A DNA stretch of 8,218 nucleotides from JAUWCW01 sp030609125 [NCBI: Candidatus Rokuibacteriota bacterium] (GTDB lineage: Bacteria; JAUVQV01). A program made the translations under genes and the position numbers. Below, piece after piece: positions 1 to 7,405 of the stretch. The stretch covers positions 1 to 8,218 of the forward strand of contig JAUWCW010000078.1 in NCBI GenBank assembly GCA_030609125.1, in the 5' to 3' direction. The notes below the pieces were generated by a model, which saw nothing but the letters and a program-made list of their open reading frames with translations, searched no databases and was not told where the DNA came from. Within the stretch, counting starts at the first letter, position 1. Every line of letters begins with the position of its first letter.

Positions 1-610
1 TGACTCTCAGGTCCGCCGCCATCTCCTCTATGTCCACTTGCTTGAGAAGCCCCTTGATGGCTTCGGCGCCCATGGCGGCGGTGAACTGGTCCCCGAACTC
101 GATGCGCATTTCCCGGTACCGCTCGTCTGTCAGCAGCTCCAGCATCTTGAGGCCTGTCGGGCCGGGATCGATAACGATGTGGGACTCGAAGTAGAGCACC
201 CTCTCGAGCTGCCGCAGGGGGATATCCAGGATCGTGCCGATCCGCGAGGGAAGGCTCTTGAAGAACCAGACGTGCGAGACCGGGCTGGCGAGGTCGATGT
301 GCCCCATCCTCTCCCGGCGGACCTTGGACTGAATGACTTCCACGCCGCACTTGTCGCAGACGACACCGCGGTGCTTCATCCTCTTGTACTTGCCGCAGTT
401 GCATTCCCAGTCCTTTGTGGGACCGAAAATCTTGGCGCAGAAGAGCCCGTCCCGCTCCGGCTTGAACGTCCGGTAGTTGATGGTCTCGGGCTTCTTCACC
501 TCCCCGTGGGACCAGGAGCGTATCTTATCCGGCGAAGCCAGAGAAATCCTGATGCCTTTGTACTGGGTCGGATCCTTGTGTTTCTCGAAAAGACTAAAGA
601 GGCTGTCCAA
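1..610 (-). CDS. rpoC: DNA-directed RNA polymerase subunit beta' (N-terminal part)
   Basis: Beta' forms the clamp and the catalytic Mg-binding half of RNA polymerase. Only the first 203 codons are present; the gene runs off the low-coordinate end of the window, so the NADFDGD active-site motif is not seen. The visible part has the conserved opening ([18 protein letters not shown], 17-34; [20 protein letters not shown], 36-55) and the zinc-binding site [19 protein letters not shown], whose cysteines fall at 70, 72, 85 and 88, exactly the E. coli numbers. The block [19 protein letters not shown] follows, then the clamp region to the edge. The start is TTG with a GGGAGGAG Shine-Dalgarno. The 42-base gap to rpoB indicates one transcript. 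Confidence 0.98.
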   Translation of the reverse strand, partial: MDSLFSLFEKHKDPTQYKGIRISLASPDKIRSWSHGEVKKPETINYRTFKPERDGLFCAKIFGPTKDWECNCGKYKRMKHRGVVCDKCGVEVIQSKVRRERMGHIDLASPVSHVWFFKSLPSRIGTILDIPLRQLERVLYFESHIVIDPGPTGLKMLELLTDERYREMRIEFGDQFTAAMGAEAIKGLLKQVDIEEMAADLRV

Positions 611-616
611 TGAACT

Positions 617-624
617 CTCCTCCC
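617..624 (-). promoter_or_regulatory. Strong ribosome-binding site fixing the TTG start of rpoC
   Basis: GGGAGGAG on the minus strand lies six bases before TTG 610-608. The protein start [14 protein letters not shown] matches the family N-terminus, and no ATG or GTG in frame gives a similar fit. The near-perfect Shine-Dalgarno probably compensates for the weak start codon. Confidence 0.85.
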
Positions 625-652
625 TCGTTAACGGTGCTCCCGGCCGCCGCCA

Positions 653-3600
653 TTACTTGCCGCCGCGGGAACGTTCTTCGATCATCTCCACATCGAGGCC
701 AAGGCCCTGCAGCTCCTTTACCAGGACGTTGAAGGACTCCGGCAGGCCGGCCTGGTGCAGGTTCCGGCCCTTGACGATCGATTCGTATACCTTGGTTCTT
801 CCAACAACGTCGTCGGATTTCACCGTCAGGATCTCCTGGAGAGTGTAGGCCGCCCCGTAGGCTTCAAGGGCCCAGACCTCCATCTCTCCGAAGCGCTGGC
901 CGCCGAACTGGGCCTTTCCTCCCAGGGGCTGCTGCGTGACAAGGCTGTAGGGCCCGATGGACCTGGCGTGGATCTTGTCGTCCACCAGATGGTGGAGCTT
1001 CAACATGTAGATGTAGCCCACGGTGACCTCCTGGCCGAAGGGTTCCCCCGTGCGGCCGTCGTAGAGAACGGTCTTGCCGTTCTGCGACAGGCCGGCCATC
1101 TCCAGCATCTGCTTGATCTCCTTCTCCTCGGCGCCGTCGAAGACGGGAGTGGCGGTGCGGATTCCGGAACGCAGGTCCTCGGCGAACTCCTGCATCTCTC
1201 CCTGGCCCATCTTCTCGATCCGCCCCTTCTGCTCCGGAGTGTCGAAAACGTCCTGCAGGCGCTTGCGCAGCTCCGCGGTCTTCGCTGTTTTGGCCATCTC
1301 CGAGATCTGGTCACCCAGGGTCTTGGCCGCCCAGCCGAGGTGTGTTTCGAGAATCTGGCCCACGTTCATTCGCGAGGGAACTCCAAGGGGATTGAGAACG
1401 ATGTCCACCGGCCGGCCGTCGGGCAGAAAGGGCATGTCCTCCGCGGGAAGAATCATGGAAACCACGCCCTTGTTGCCGTGGCGGCCCGCCATTTTATCTC
1501 CCACGGAAATCTTCCTCTTGATGGCGACGTAGACCTTGACGAGTTTGATCACTCCCGGCGGAAGCTCGTCGCCCTTCTTCAGACGGTGGACCTTTTCCTT
1601 GTGTTTCGCCTTGAGCTGAAAGATCTGCGCCTCCGCGAGCTCCCTGATCCCGGCGGCTTTCTCCGCCAGATTCTTGTCCTTCATGGCCTTGGGGTCCAAG
1701 AGCTGTTCCAGGTCAACCTTGAAGAGAGCTTCGGCGGTCATCTTCTCCCCCGCCTTGAAGACGACCTTGCGGCTCGTGCCCTTGCCGGTGAGGCGCCTGG
1801 GAGCCGGCTGGCCCTCGAAGAGGCCTATGACCCTCTTCTGCTCCTCCTGCTTGACGATCTTGATCTCGTCCTTGAGCGTCTTGTCGAGACGCTTGATGTT
1901 CTCCTGCTCGATCTCCTTGGAGCGCTCGTCCTTCGACGCGCCGCGGCTGAAGACCTTCACGCCCACCACGGTGCCCTCGATCCCGGGGGGCGTCTGCAGG
2001 GACGAGTCCCTGAAGTCGCCGGCCTTTTCCCCGAAGATGACCCGCAGGAGCTTTTCCTCGGGAGTGAGCTGCGTCTCGCCTTTCGGCGTCACCTTGCCGA
2101 CAAGAATGTCGCCGGGCTTAACCTCGGCGGCGATGCGGATGATACCGGATTCGTCCAGATTCCGCAGGGCCTCTTCGCTGATGTTCGGTATGTCGCAGGT
2201 GATCTCCTCTTTGCCGAGCTTGGTGTCCCGCGCCTCGATCTCGAACTCTTCAATGTGCGCGGAGGTGAAGACGTCCTTCTGCACCAGCCGGTCGCTGAGC
2301 AGAATGGCGTCTTCGAAGTTGTATCCTCCCCAGGGCATGAAGGCGACGAGGACGTTTTTCCCCAGGGCAAGCTCGCCGTGATCGGTGGCGGGTCCGTCGG
2401 CCATGATGTCGTTCTTCTTCACCCGGTCTCCCTCGTTGACGATGGGCACCTGGTTGATGCAGGTGTTCTGGTTCGAGCGGCGGTACTTGAGAAGATCGAA
2501 GACCTTCAGCCTCCCGTCTTCCTCCTTGTTCTTTTCCTCCGAGCGCACGATGATCCGGCCGGCGTCCACCTTCTCCACCACTCCGTCGAAGGGGGCGGTG
2601 ATGGTCACGCCCGAGTCTCTTGCCGCCGTTCCCTCCATGCCGGTGCCCACCACCGGCGACTGACGGATCATGAGGGGCACGGCCTGGCGCTGCATGTTCG
2701 ATCCCATGAGGGCCCGGTTGGCGTCGTCGTGCTCCAGAAAGGGGATGAGGGCCGTCGCCACACTGACTATCTGCAGGGGAGAGACGTCGATGTACTTGAC
2801 ATCCTCCGGCTGCGCAACGATGAAGTCGCCGCCCTGGCGGGCCGAGACCCTCTCGCTCACGATGCGGCCCTTGCCGTCTATCTCGGTGGTGGCCTGGGCG
2901 ATGATGTGCTGACCCTCCTCGTCGGCGCTCAGCTTCCTGATCTTGTCCGTCACCCTCCCGTTCTTCACCTCCCGGTAGGGTGTCCTGATGAAGCCGAACT
3001 TGTTCACCTCGGCGTAGGTGGAGAGGGAGGTGATGAGGCCAATGTTGGGCCCCTCCGGGGTCTCGATGGGGCAGACCCGGCCGTAGTGCGTGGGATGCAC
3101 GTCCCTTACCTCGAAGCCGGCCCGCTCCCGGGTCAGGCCGCCGGGGCCAAGGGCGGAGAGGCGCCTCTTGTGGGTGATCTCCGCCAGCGGATTGGTCTGG
3201 TCCATGAACTGAGAGAGCTGGCTGGAGCCGAAGAACTCCTTGATGGCGGCGTCCACGGGACGGGCGTTGATCAGGTCGTGGGGCATCATCTCGTCCAGGT
3301 CCTGGACGGCCATGCGCTCCTTGATGGCGCGCTCCATCCGCACCAGACCTATCCGGAACTGGTTCTCCAGCAGCTCGCCCACGGACTTCACGCGGCGGTT
3401 GCCGAGGTGGTCCACGTCGTCCGGTTTTCCCTGCCCGGCGTTGATGCGTATCAGCCGCCGCAGGGTCTCGATGATGTCGTCTTTCGTCAGGATTCGCACT
3501 TCCGGGGGGATATCGAGACCTAGCTTGGAGTTGAGCTTCATCCTCCCCACGGGGGAGAGATCGTAGCGCTTGGGGTCGAAGAAGAGGTTCTCGAAAAAGA

Positions 3601-4771
3601 CCTGCGAGGTCTCCGGGGTGGGAGGCTCGCCGGGACGCATCCTCTTGTAGATCTCGACCAGCGCCTCTTTCTGCGAGCGTATGGTGTCCAGGGCGAGGGT
3701 GTCGCGCAGGTGGGTGGTGGTGTTCACCCCGTCGATGTGAAGAATGTCGAAGCTCTTGATCCCGAGGTCGACGATCCTGGCCATCACCTCGTCGTCGATA
3801 ACGGTGTTGCTCTGCAGCAGGACCTCACCCGACTTGGCATCGACCACGTCCCTGGCAATGACCTGCCCCGCCAGCTCCTCGGGAGCGGCGGGGAACTCCT
3901 TGACCCCCGCTTCCTTGAGCTTCTTCATCACCGCCGCCGTCAGCTTCTTTCCCTCCTTGAGCAGGGGGTCTCCGCCTTTGGGGTGAGCTATCCCGAGCTG
4001 GACCTTGATTCCCGTACTGAGCTTCTCGTCCAGCTTCTTGCGGAAAACCCCGGGCTCGGGCTGGAGAACCGTCTCGAACTCGTAGAAGGTGTCGAGTATC
4101 CCCTGGCGGGAGACGCCCATGGCCTGCAGAAAGGCGGTGGAATAAAACTTCCGCCGCCGGTCGATGCGGGCGTTGAGCAACTCCTTGGTGTCGAACTCGA
4201 AATCGAGCCAGGAGCCGCGGTAAGGGATCATCCTGGCGGCGTAGAGGATCTTGACGATCGGGGCGGTCTTGCTTTTCTCGCTGTCGAAGAAAACGCCGGG
4301 CGACTTGTGCATCTGGCTGACGACCACCCTCTCGGTGCCGTTGATGACAAAAGTTCCCGTATCCGTCATCAGAGGCATCTCGCCGAAGTAGACTTCCTGC
4401 TCCTTCACCTCACGGACGGTCTTCTTCTCCGCCGACTCCTTGTTGTAGAGCACCATGCGGACCATGACCCGCAGCGAAGCCGAGTACGTCATCCCCCGCT
4501 CGCAGCATTCCGCCGCGCCGTACTTCGCCTCGCCGATACTGTATTCCACAAACTCCAGGGAGGCCGTCCCCTTGAAGCTCTGGATCGGAAAAACGCTGTT
4601 GAAGACAGCCTGCAGTCCATGGTGCTGCCTCTTCTGCGGCGGTTCGTCCCGCTGCAGGAAACGCTCGAAGGAGCTGGTCTGAATTCCCAGCATGAACGGC
4701 ACCTCGATCGGAGAGGAAATCTTGGAAAAGTCCTTCCTCATCCGATTCTTAATCCCCCGCTTATTCGTCAT
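653..4771 (-). CDS. rpoB: DNA-directed RNA polymerase subunit beta
   Basis: Beta forms one pincer of RNA polymerase and half of its active site. The intact 1372-residue product is longer than E. coli beta (1342). Landmarks: [20 protein letters not shown] (12-31); [17 protein letters not shown], where Lys156 replaces the usual Arg (E. coli R151); a proteobacterial-type insertion between about 230 and 350; the DHLGNRR block; the rifampicin region with D524, H534 and S539 (E. coli D516, H526, S531), all the sensitive-type residues; [13 protein letters not shown] with E820-D821 (E. coli E813-D814); a Lys/Glu-rich insertion at about 945-1070; and [12 protein letters not shown] with K1093 and K1101 (E. 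coli K1065 and K1073, which contact the RNA 3' end). The C-terminus has [21 protein letters not shown] is preceded by GAGGGAAAGAG. rpoC begins 42 bases after the TAA. Confidence 0.99.
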   Translation of the reverse strand: MTNKRGIKNRMRKDFSKISSPIEVPFMLGIQTSSFERFLQRDEPPQKRQHHGLQAVFNSVFPIQSFKGTASLEFVEYSIGEAKYGAAECCERGMTYSASLRVMVRMVLYNKESAEKKTVREVKEQEVYFGEMPLMTDTGTFVINGTERVVVSQMHKSPGVFFDSEKSKTAPIVKILYAARMIPYRGSWLDFEFDTKELLNARIDRRRKFYSTAFLQAMGVSRQGILDTFYEFETVLQPEPGVFRKKLDEKLSTGIKVQLGIAHPKGGDPLLKEGKKLTAAVMKKLKEAGVKEFPAAPEELAGQVIARDVVDAKSGEVLLQSNTVIDDEVMARIVDLGIKSFDILHIDGVNTTTHLRDTLALDTIRSQKEALVEIYKRMRPGEPPTPETSQVFFENLFFDPKRYDLSPVGRMKLNSKLGLDIPPEVRILTKDDIIETLRRLIRINAGQGKPDDVDHLGNRRVKSVGELLENQFRIGLVRMERAIKERMAVQDLDEMMPHDLINARPVDAAIKEFFGSSQLSQFMDQTNPLAEITHKRRLSALGPGGLTRERAGFEVRDVHPTHYGRVCPIETPEGPNIGLITSLSTYAEVNKFGFIRTPYREVKNGRVTDKIRKLSADEEGQHIIAQATTEIDGKGRIVSERVSARQGGDFIVAQPEDVKYIDVSPLQIVSVATALIPFLEHDDANRALMGSNMQRQAVPLMIRQSPVVGTGMEGTAARDSGVTITAPFDGVVEKVDAGRIIVRSEEKNKEEDGRLKVFDLLKYRRSNQNTCINQVPIVNEGDRVKKNDIMADGPATDHGELALGKNVLVAFMPWGGYNFEDAILLSDRLVQKDVFTSAHIEEFEIEARDTKLGKEEITCDIPNISEEALRNLDESGIIRIAAEVKPGDILVGKVTPKGETQLTPEEKLLRVIFGEKAGDFRDSSLQTPPGIEGTVVGVKVFSRGASKDERSKEIEQENIKRLDKTLKDEIKIVKQEEQKRVIGLFEGQPAPRRLTGKGTSRKVVFKAGEKMTAEALFKVDLEQLLDPKAMKDKNLAEKAAGIRELAEAQIFQLKAKHKEKVHRLKKGDELPPGVIKLVKVYVAIKRKISVGDKMAGRHGNKGVVSMILPAEDMPFLPDGRPVDIVLNPLGVPSRMNVGQILETHLGWAAKTLGDQISEMAKTAKTAELRKRLQDVFDTPEQKGRIEKMGQGEMQEFAEDLRSGIRTATPVFDGAEEKEIKQMLEMAGLSQNGKTVLYDGRTGEPFGQEVTVGYIYMLKLHHLVDDKIHARSIGPYSLVTQQPLGGKAQFGGQRFGEMEVWALEAYGAAYTLQEILTVKSDDVVGRTKVYESIVKGRNLHQAGLPESFNVLVKELQGLGLDVEMIEERSRGGK

Positions 4772-4946
4772 CTCTTTCCCTCAATAGTGGTGTTGCCGCG
4801 AAAGGAGCGGCGCCTCCGGCGCCCTCCTGTCTCTCGGGCCGGCAGATTCCCCCCAACGATTTCTCCCCGGGCGTAACTCGCCGGCGACCGAACACCCCCC
4901 GGCATTCTTCGCCGCCGGGCGGGCCATCGGGCCTCAAGCCCCTCAC
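4772..4946 (-). promoter_or_regulatory. rplL-rpoB spacer with three GC-rich hairpins (possible attenuator or processing region)
   Basis: This 175-base gap separates ribosomal-protein genes from polymerase genes. On the minus strand three hairpins are visible: CCCGGC/GCCGGG with a ten-base loop (4898-4919), CGCCGG/CCGGGCG-type stem of six pairs with one bulge (4867-4884), and the strongest, AGGAG-GGCGCC, loop GGA, GGCGCC-G-CUCCU (4803-4828), eleven pairs with a one-base bulge, ending 31 bases before rpoB. Only three U follow the last stem, so it is not a classic terminator. In E. coli the same spacer holds an attenuator and an RNase III site; a matching role here is inference. The gap ends with the rpoB Shine-Dalgarno sequence GAGGGAAAGAG. 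No promoter was recognised. Confidence 0.5.
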
Positions 4947-5324
4947 TTACTTGACTTCGGCGGAGGCTCCCACTTCCTCCAGCCTCTTCTTGATTTCCTC
5001 CGCCTCTTCCTTGGCAATTTTTTCCTTCACCGCCTTGGGGGCCTCGTCGACGACCGCCTTGGCCTCCTTGAGCCCCAGGCCCGTGATGGCGCGGACTTCC
5101 TTGATGACCTGGATCTTCTTGTCGCCGATGCTGGTGAGGATAATGTCAAACTCGGTCTGCTCCTCTTCCGCCGCTGCCGGAGCCGCTCCGGCAGCCGCCA
5201 CCGCCACGGGGGCCGCCGCGGACACGCCGAACTTCTCTTCCAGCTCCTTGACGAAATCCGCCATTTCCAGGACCGTCATGTTCTCGATGAATGTAACAAC
5301 CTGTTCCTTGGTGATATCAGCCAT
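4947..5324 (-). CDS. rplL: 50S ribosomal protein L7/L12
   Basis: L7/L12 is the multicopy stalk protein that recruits and activates EF-Tu, EF-G, IF2 and RF3. The 125-residue product has the standard three parts: an N-terminal dimerisation and L10-binding helix pair (about 1-33, [17 protein letters not shown]), an Ala/Pro-rich flexible hinge (about 35-55), and the globular C-terminal factor-binding domain (about 56-125) with IKVIKEVR-like strand [19 protein letters not shown] and [19 protein letters not shown]. The start is the ATG behind GGAAGGAG, giving the family N-terminus MADITKEQ. Its stop is followed by a 175-base structured spacer before rpoB. No odd residues were noticed. Confidence 0.98.
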   Translation of the reverse strand: MADITKEQVVTFIENMTVLEMADFVKELEEKFGVSAAAPVAVAAAGAAPAAAEEEQTEFDIILTSIGDKKIQVIKEVRAITGLGLKEAKAVVDEAPKAVKEKIAKEEAEEIKKRLEEVGASAEVK

Positions 5325-5332
5325 TTCTCTTT

Positions 5333-5340
5333 CTCCTTCC
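5333..5340 (-). promoter_or_regulatory. Ribosome-binding site fixing the rplL start
   Basis: On the minus strand GGAAGGAG lies eight bases before ATG 5324-5322. This excludes a longer in-frame start at 5351, which would run through the Shine-Dalgarno sequence and add nine residues (MLMKEGERE) absent from the family. A strong independent site fits the need for several L7/L12 copies per ribosome. Confidence 0.85.
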
Positions 5341-5387
5341 TTCATCAACAATCAAAGGGTCTGTTCCCTGTTTTCTGTCAGTCACGC

Positions 5388-5912
5388 TCACGCTTCGGCC
5401 GACTTGGCCTGCCGAAGGGCATCGAGCACGTACACAAAGTTCCGGATCGTTCCCTGGCAGACGTTCACCAGGCCCTGCATGGGCGCGGCCAGGCTGCCGA
5501 GAGTCATGGCGAGCAGCACCTCCCGTGAAGGCAGCTCGGCGATCCGGAGGATCTCCTCGGGCGTGACGGACTTGCCTTCCACCACGCCGCCCTTGATCTT
5601 GACGGCCTCCTTGGCCTTGGACGCCTCGGCCAGAACCTTGACCATCGGCACCGGATCCTCCCGGGTGAAAACCAGGGCGTTCGGCCCCGTCAGAAGGTCC
5701 ATCACCGCCTCGTTGCCGGTTCCCTCCACGGCGTGGCGTACGAGCGTGTTCTTCATCACCCGCAGCGTCCCGGAGGCGGACCGGATCTTCTTGCGCAAGC
5801 CGGTCATCTCCTCCACCGTAAGTCCCCGGTACTCCGCCAGGACCAGGTGGCTGTCGGGCCCCATGTCGGAGCGCAGCCGTTCGACCGCCTCTTGCTTCTT
5901 CTGACGATTCAC
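5388..5912 (-). CDS. rplJ: 50S ribosomal protein L10
   Basis: L10 anchors the L7/L12 stalk: its N-terminal domain binds 23S rRNA beside L11 and its C-terminal helix carries L7/L12 dimers. With L12 it also represses its own operon by binding the leader upstream. The 174-residue product is slightly longer than E. coli L10 (165). It shows the N-terminal EYRGLTVEEMTGLRKKIR (27-44), VMKNTLVRHA (52-61) and GPNALVF (76-82), then a long C-terminal segment (about 151-174) ending in an amphipathic helix rich in Leu and Ala. The start codon is GTG, chosen because the next Met (residue 17) would remove conserved sequence and because a GGGGGG Shine-Dalgarno lies eight bases upstream. The rplL start follows 63 bases after the stop. 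Confidence 0.97.
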   Translation of the reverse strand: MNRQKKQEAVERLRSDMGPDSHLVLAEYRGLTVEEMTGLRKKIRSASGTLRVMKNTLVRHAVEGTGNEAVMDLLTGPNALVFTREDPVPMVKVLAEASKAKEAVKIKGGVVEGKSVTPEEILRIAELPSREVLLAMTLGSLAAPMQGLVNVCQGTIRNFVYVLDALRQAKSAEA

Positions 5913-5920
5913 TGCTACTT

Positions 5921-5978
5921 CCCCCCTTTCTGCCGGCGAACCGCCGCGGTGGCGGCCCGTCGTGTTTTACGCCGGGGG
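5921..5978 (-). promoter_or_regulatory. Possible hairpin masking the rplJ ribosome-binding site
   Basis: The rplJ Shine-Dalgarno sequence is an all-G run (GGGGGG, 5926-5921), eight bases before a GTG start. Upstream, CCGGCG (5975-5970) is perfectly complementary to CGCCGG (5938-5933), enclosing a five-pair hairpin (CCGCC, loop ACCGC, GGCGG, 5955-5941). The CCC directly before this stem (5978-5976) could pair with the G run across a six-base bulge. This would lower rplJ translation and could be linked to the L10 leader further upstream. The base pairing is seen; the regulatory role is inference. Confidence 0.4.
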
Positions 5979-5991
5979 TCAATGCTGTCTA

Positions 5992-6082
5992 AGAAAGGAA
6001 TCATTCCTGCCCTTTCCCGTCTCGGCGGGCGGCCGAAGCCATTAGATCCCGAAGGACACCCGCTGTCTTTGACTCCACAGGC
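5992..6082 (-). ncRNA. L10 (rplJ) leader RNA, autoregulatory mRNA element
   Basis: The rplA-rplJ spacer carries the ribosomal protein L10 leader, bound by L10-(L7/L12) to repress its own synthesis. On the minus strand the core reads AAAGACA, then GCGGGU (6063-6058) pairing with GCCCGC (6030-6025), then CGAGAC. The AAAGACA and CGAGAC flanks match the kink-turn-like pattern I know from L10 leaders (AGACAG ... CCGAG). Inside the closing stem are two arms, each capped by UUCG: UCC-UUCG-GGA (6056-6047) and GGC-UUCG-GCC (6040-6031), joined by UCUAAU. An outer stem may form from GUC/GAC and CCUG/CAGG. Downstream, two mutually exclusive weak hairpins (5996-6008, and 5993-5998 with 6011-6016) end in a short UU, a possible but weak attenuator. 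The pairings are seen; the function follows from family knowledge. Confidence 0.82.
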
Positions 6083-6111
6083 TGGTTGTCACTCATTGCA
6101 GCCGGTGCTCC

Positions 6112-6810
6112 TCAGCGGCTCACGAACTGCGCGGTATCGAGCTTCACTCCCGGTCCAATCGTGGACGACAGGGTGACGCTCTTTAGGTAATGCCCCTTGC
6201 TGGCGGCAGGTTTGGCCTTGATCAGGGTCTCCATGAAAGTGCGGATATTCTCCTCAAGCTGAGTGTCCTCAAAGGAACGGCGGCCCACGGCGGCGTGAAT
6301 GATGCCCCCCTTGTCGGTCCTGAACTCGACCTTTCCGGCCTTGATCTCCTTGACGGCATGGGCGACCTCGAAGGTCACCGTCCCGACCTTGGGGTTCGGC
6401 ATCAGGCCCCGGGGCCCGAGGACCCGGCCGAGCTTGCCGACCTGTCCCATCATGTCCGGAGTGGCCACGGCCTTGTCGAAGTCGAGCCACCCGCCCTGGA
6501 CCTTCTCCACCATGTCATCACCCCCGACGAAGTCGGCGCCGGCCTCGCGGGCCTCAACTTCCTTGTCTCCCTTGGCGAAGACGAGAACCCGCACCTTCCT
6601 CCCCGTCCCGTGGGGAAGAACGACGGAGCCGCGAATCTGCTGGTCCGATTTCCTTGCGTCCACACCGAGCCGGACCGCCACCTCGACGCTCTCCTCGAAG
6701 CCGGCATAGGCCAACTCCTTTACAAGCTTCAGAGCCTCATCGAGCTGATAGCGTTTTGTCCGGTCAACCTTCTTCTTCGCCGCTTCGTGCTTCTTGCCCG
6801 TCTTTCCCAT
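6112..6810 (-). CDS. rplA: 50S ribosomal protein L1
   Basis: L1 is the mobile stalk protein at the ribosomal E site that guides deacylated tRNA out, and in many bacteria it is also a translational repressor of the rplK-rplA message. The product is 232 residues, close to the family norm of about 230. It contains the N-terminal [14 protein letters not shown] helix (19-32), the domain II segment [21 protein letters not shown] (73-93) and the family signature [17 protein letters not shown] (125-141), then the closing domain I strands with the conserved [17 protein letters not shown] stretch (205-221). The ATG is preceded by AAGGTGAG two bases away, almost the same signal as rplK. No truncation or unusual residue was noticed. 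Confidence 0.98.
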   Translation of the reverse strand: MGKTGKKHEAAKKKVDRTKRYQLDEALKLVKELAYAGFEESVEVAVRLGVDARKSDQQIRGSVVLPHGTGRKVRVLVFAKGDKEVEAREAGADFVGGDDMVEKVQGGWLDFDKAVATPDMMGQVGKLGRVLGPRGLMPNPKVGTVTFEVAHAVKEIKAGKVEFRTDKGGIIHAAVGRRSFEDTQLEENIRTFMETLIKAKPAASKGHYLKSVTLSSTIGPGVKLDTAQFVSR

Positions 6811-6890
6811 TTCTCACCTTTCCCAAGACTCCCGCGCAAAGGCTCTTCCCGGCATGCCGCCCGGCGGCCTTCCGCGGTACGTTCGTCCCT

Positions 6891-6911
6891 GCATCCGCCT
6901 GAGGCGGACGC
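6891..6911 (-). other. Strong hairpin just after rplK
   Basis: In the 111-base rplK-rplA spacer the minus-strand RNA can form a nine-pair stem (GCGUCCGCC, loop UCA, GGCGGAUGC, including one G-U pair) 10 bases after the rplK stop codon. A second five-pair stem lies at 6856-6868 (GCCGC, loop CGG, GCGGC). Neither is followed by a run of U, so neither is an intrinsic terminator. mRNA stabilisation or ribonuclease processing are plausible roles, but this is inference. The rest of the spacer holds only the rplA Shine-Dalgarno sequence (AAGGTGAG). Confidence 0.5.
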
Positions 6912-6921
6912 CCTGCTGTCC

Positions 6922-7344
6922 CTACTCTCTTTCCAAGCCCATGCTCCTGGCGGTGCCCGCGATGATCTTCACCGCTCCGGCCAGGTCATTGGCGTTCAGG
7001 TCTTCCATTTTCTGGCTGGCGATATCCTCTATCTGCTTCTTCGTCACGGCGCCGACCTTGTCCCGACCCGCGGTGCCCGATCCCTTGACGATGCCCGCCG
7101 CCTTCTTCAGGAGAATCGACGCCGGCGGGGTCTTCATGATGTAAGAGAAGGAGCGGTCCTGGTAGACGGTGATGACCACCGGGATGATCATCCCTTCCTG
7201 CCCCTGGGTCTGGGAGTTGAAGGCCTTGCAGAATTCCATGATGTTCACCCCGTGCTGCGAGAGGGCCGGGCCCACCGGGGGCGAGGGGTTCGCTTTCCCT
7301 GCCGGAAGATGCAGTTTTATCTTTGCCAGCTCTTTTTTCGCCAT
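6922..7344 (-). CDS. rplK: 50S ribosomal protein L11
   Basis: L11 forms the base of the ribosomal GTPase-associated centre with 23S rRNA helices 43-44, where EF-G and EF-Tu act and where RelA senses uncharged tRNA; thiostrepton binds here. The 140-residue length is normal. The N-terminal domain (about 8-66) carries the proline-rich helix [10 protein letters not shown] (19-28) and [13 protein letters not shown] (31-43). The C-terminal rRNA-binding domain (about 71-139) contains [13 protein letters not shown] and ends in GTARSMGL. One oddity is Ser29 where the family normally has Gly (PALGQ becomes PALSQ); the codon is TCG at 7260-7258. The ATG has a strong AGGTGAG Shine-Dalgarno and the start matches the family exactly. 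It is presumably co-transcribed with nusG and rplA. Confidence 0.98.
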   Translation of the reverse strand: MAKKELAKIKLHLPAGKANPSPPVGPALSQHGVNIMEFCKAFNSQTQGQEGMIIPVVITVYQDRSFSYIMKTPPASILLKKAAGIVKGSGTAGRDKVGAVTKKQIEDIASQKMEDLNANDLAGAVKIIAGTARSMGLERE

Positions 7345-7405
7345 TTTCTCACCTCGTTTTTGAAACCAGAATCCCCGGAAAGTTCCCGGCGGCGTTGCAC
7401 TCCCA
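7345..7405 (-). promoter_or_regulatory. nusG-rplK spacer: rplK leader with small hairpin
   Basis: This 61-base spacer ends in a strong Shine-Dalgarno sequence (GAGGTGAG, three bases before the rplK ATG). Bases 7375-7389 can form a six-pair hairpin on the minus strand (CCGGGA, loop ACU, UUCCGG, one G-U pair). In E. coli the mRNA just before rplK is where L1 binds to repress rplK-rplA, so this is the place to look for such a site. I cannot show that the hairpin carries the L1-recognition internal loop. No convincing -35/-10 promoter is visible. Confidence 0.35.

Noticed and set aside
3160-3230. Rifampicin-resistance substitutions in rpoB
   Set aside because: The positions equivalent to E. coli D516, H526 and S531 all carry the normal residues (D524, H534, S539), so no resistance allele is seen.
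755-3523. A 922-codon open frame on the plus strand, opposite rpoB
   Set aside because: It lies wholly antisense to a fully recognisable rpoB and has Val/Leu/Asp/His-rich composition typical of reading high-GC coding sequence backwards. No family motif is visible and its size comes from third-position GC bias.
4803-4828. Intrinsic terminator ending the ribosomal-protein transcript before rpoB
   Set aside because: The stem is strong, but only three U follow before a GC-rich stretch, so termination of the Rho-independent type is not supported. It was kept only as a structured spacer.
3710-4876. A 388-codon plus-strand open frame opposite the rpoB 5' end and spacer
   Set aside because: It has the same antisense shadow character, with no recognisable domain and no credible ribosome-binding context.
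5325-5351. Longer rplL start adding nine residues
   Set aside because: It would read through the Shine-Dalgarno sequence GGAAGGAG, and the added residues do not belong to the L7/L12 N-terminus.
7345-7405. L1-binding operator or a separate rplK promoter
   Set aside because: A small hairpin exists, but I could not identify the L1-recognition loop or a convincing -35/-10 pair, so no definite call was made.
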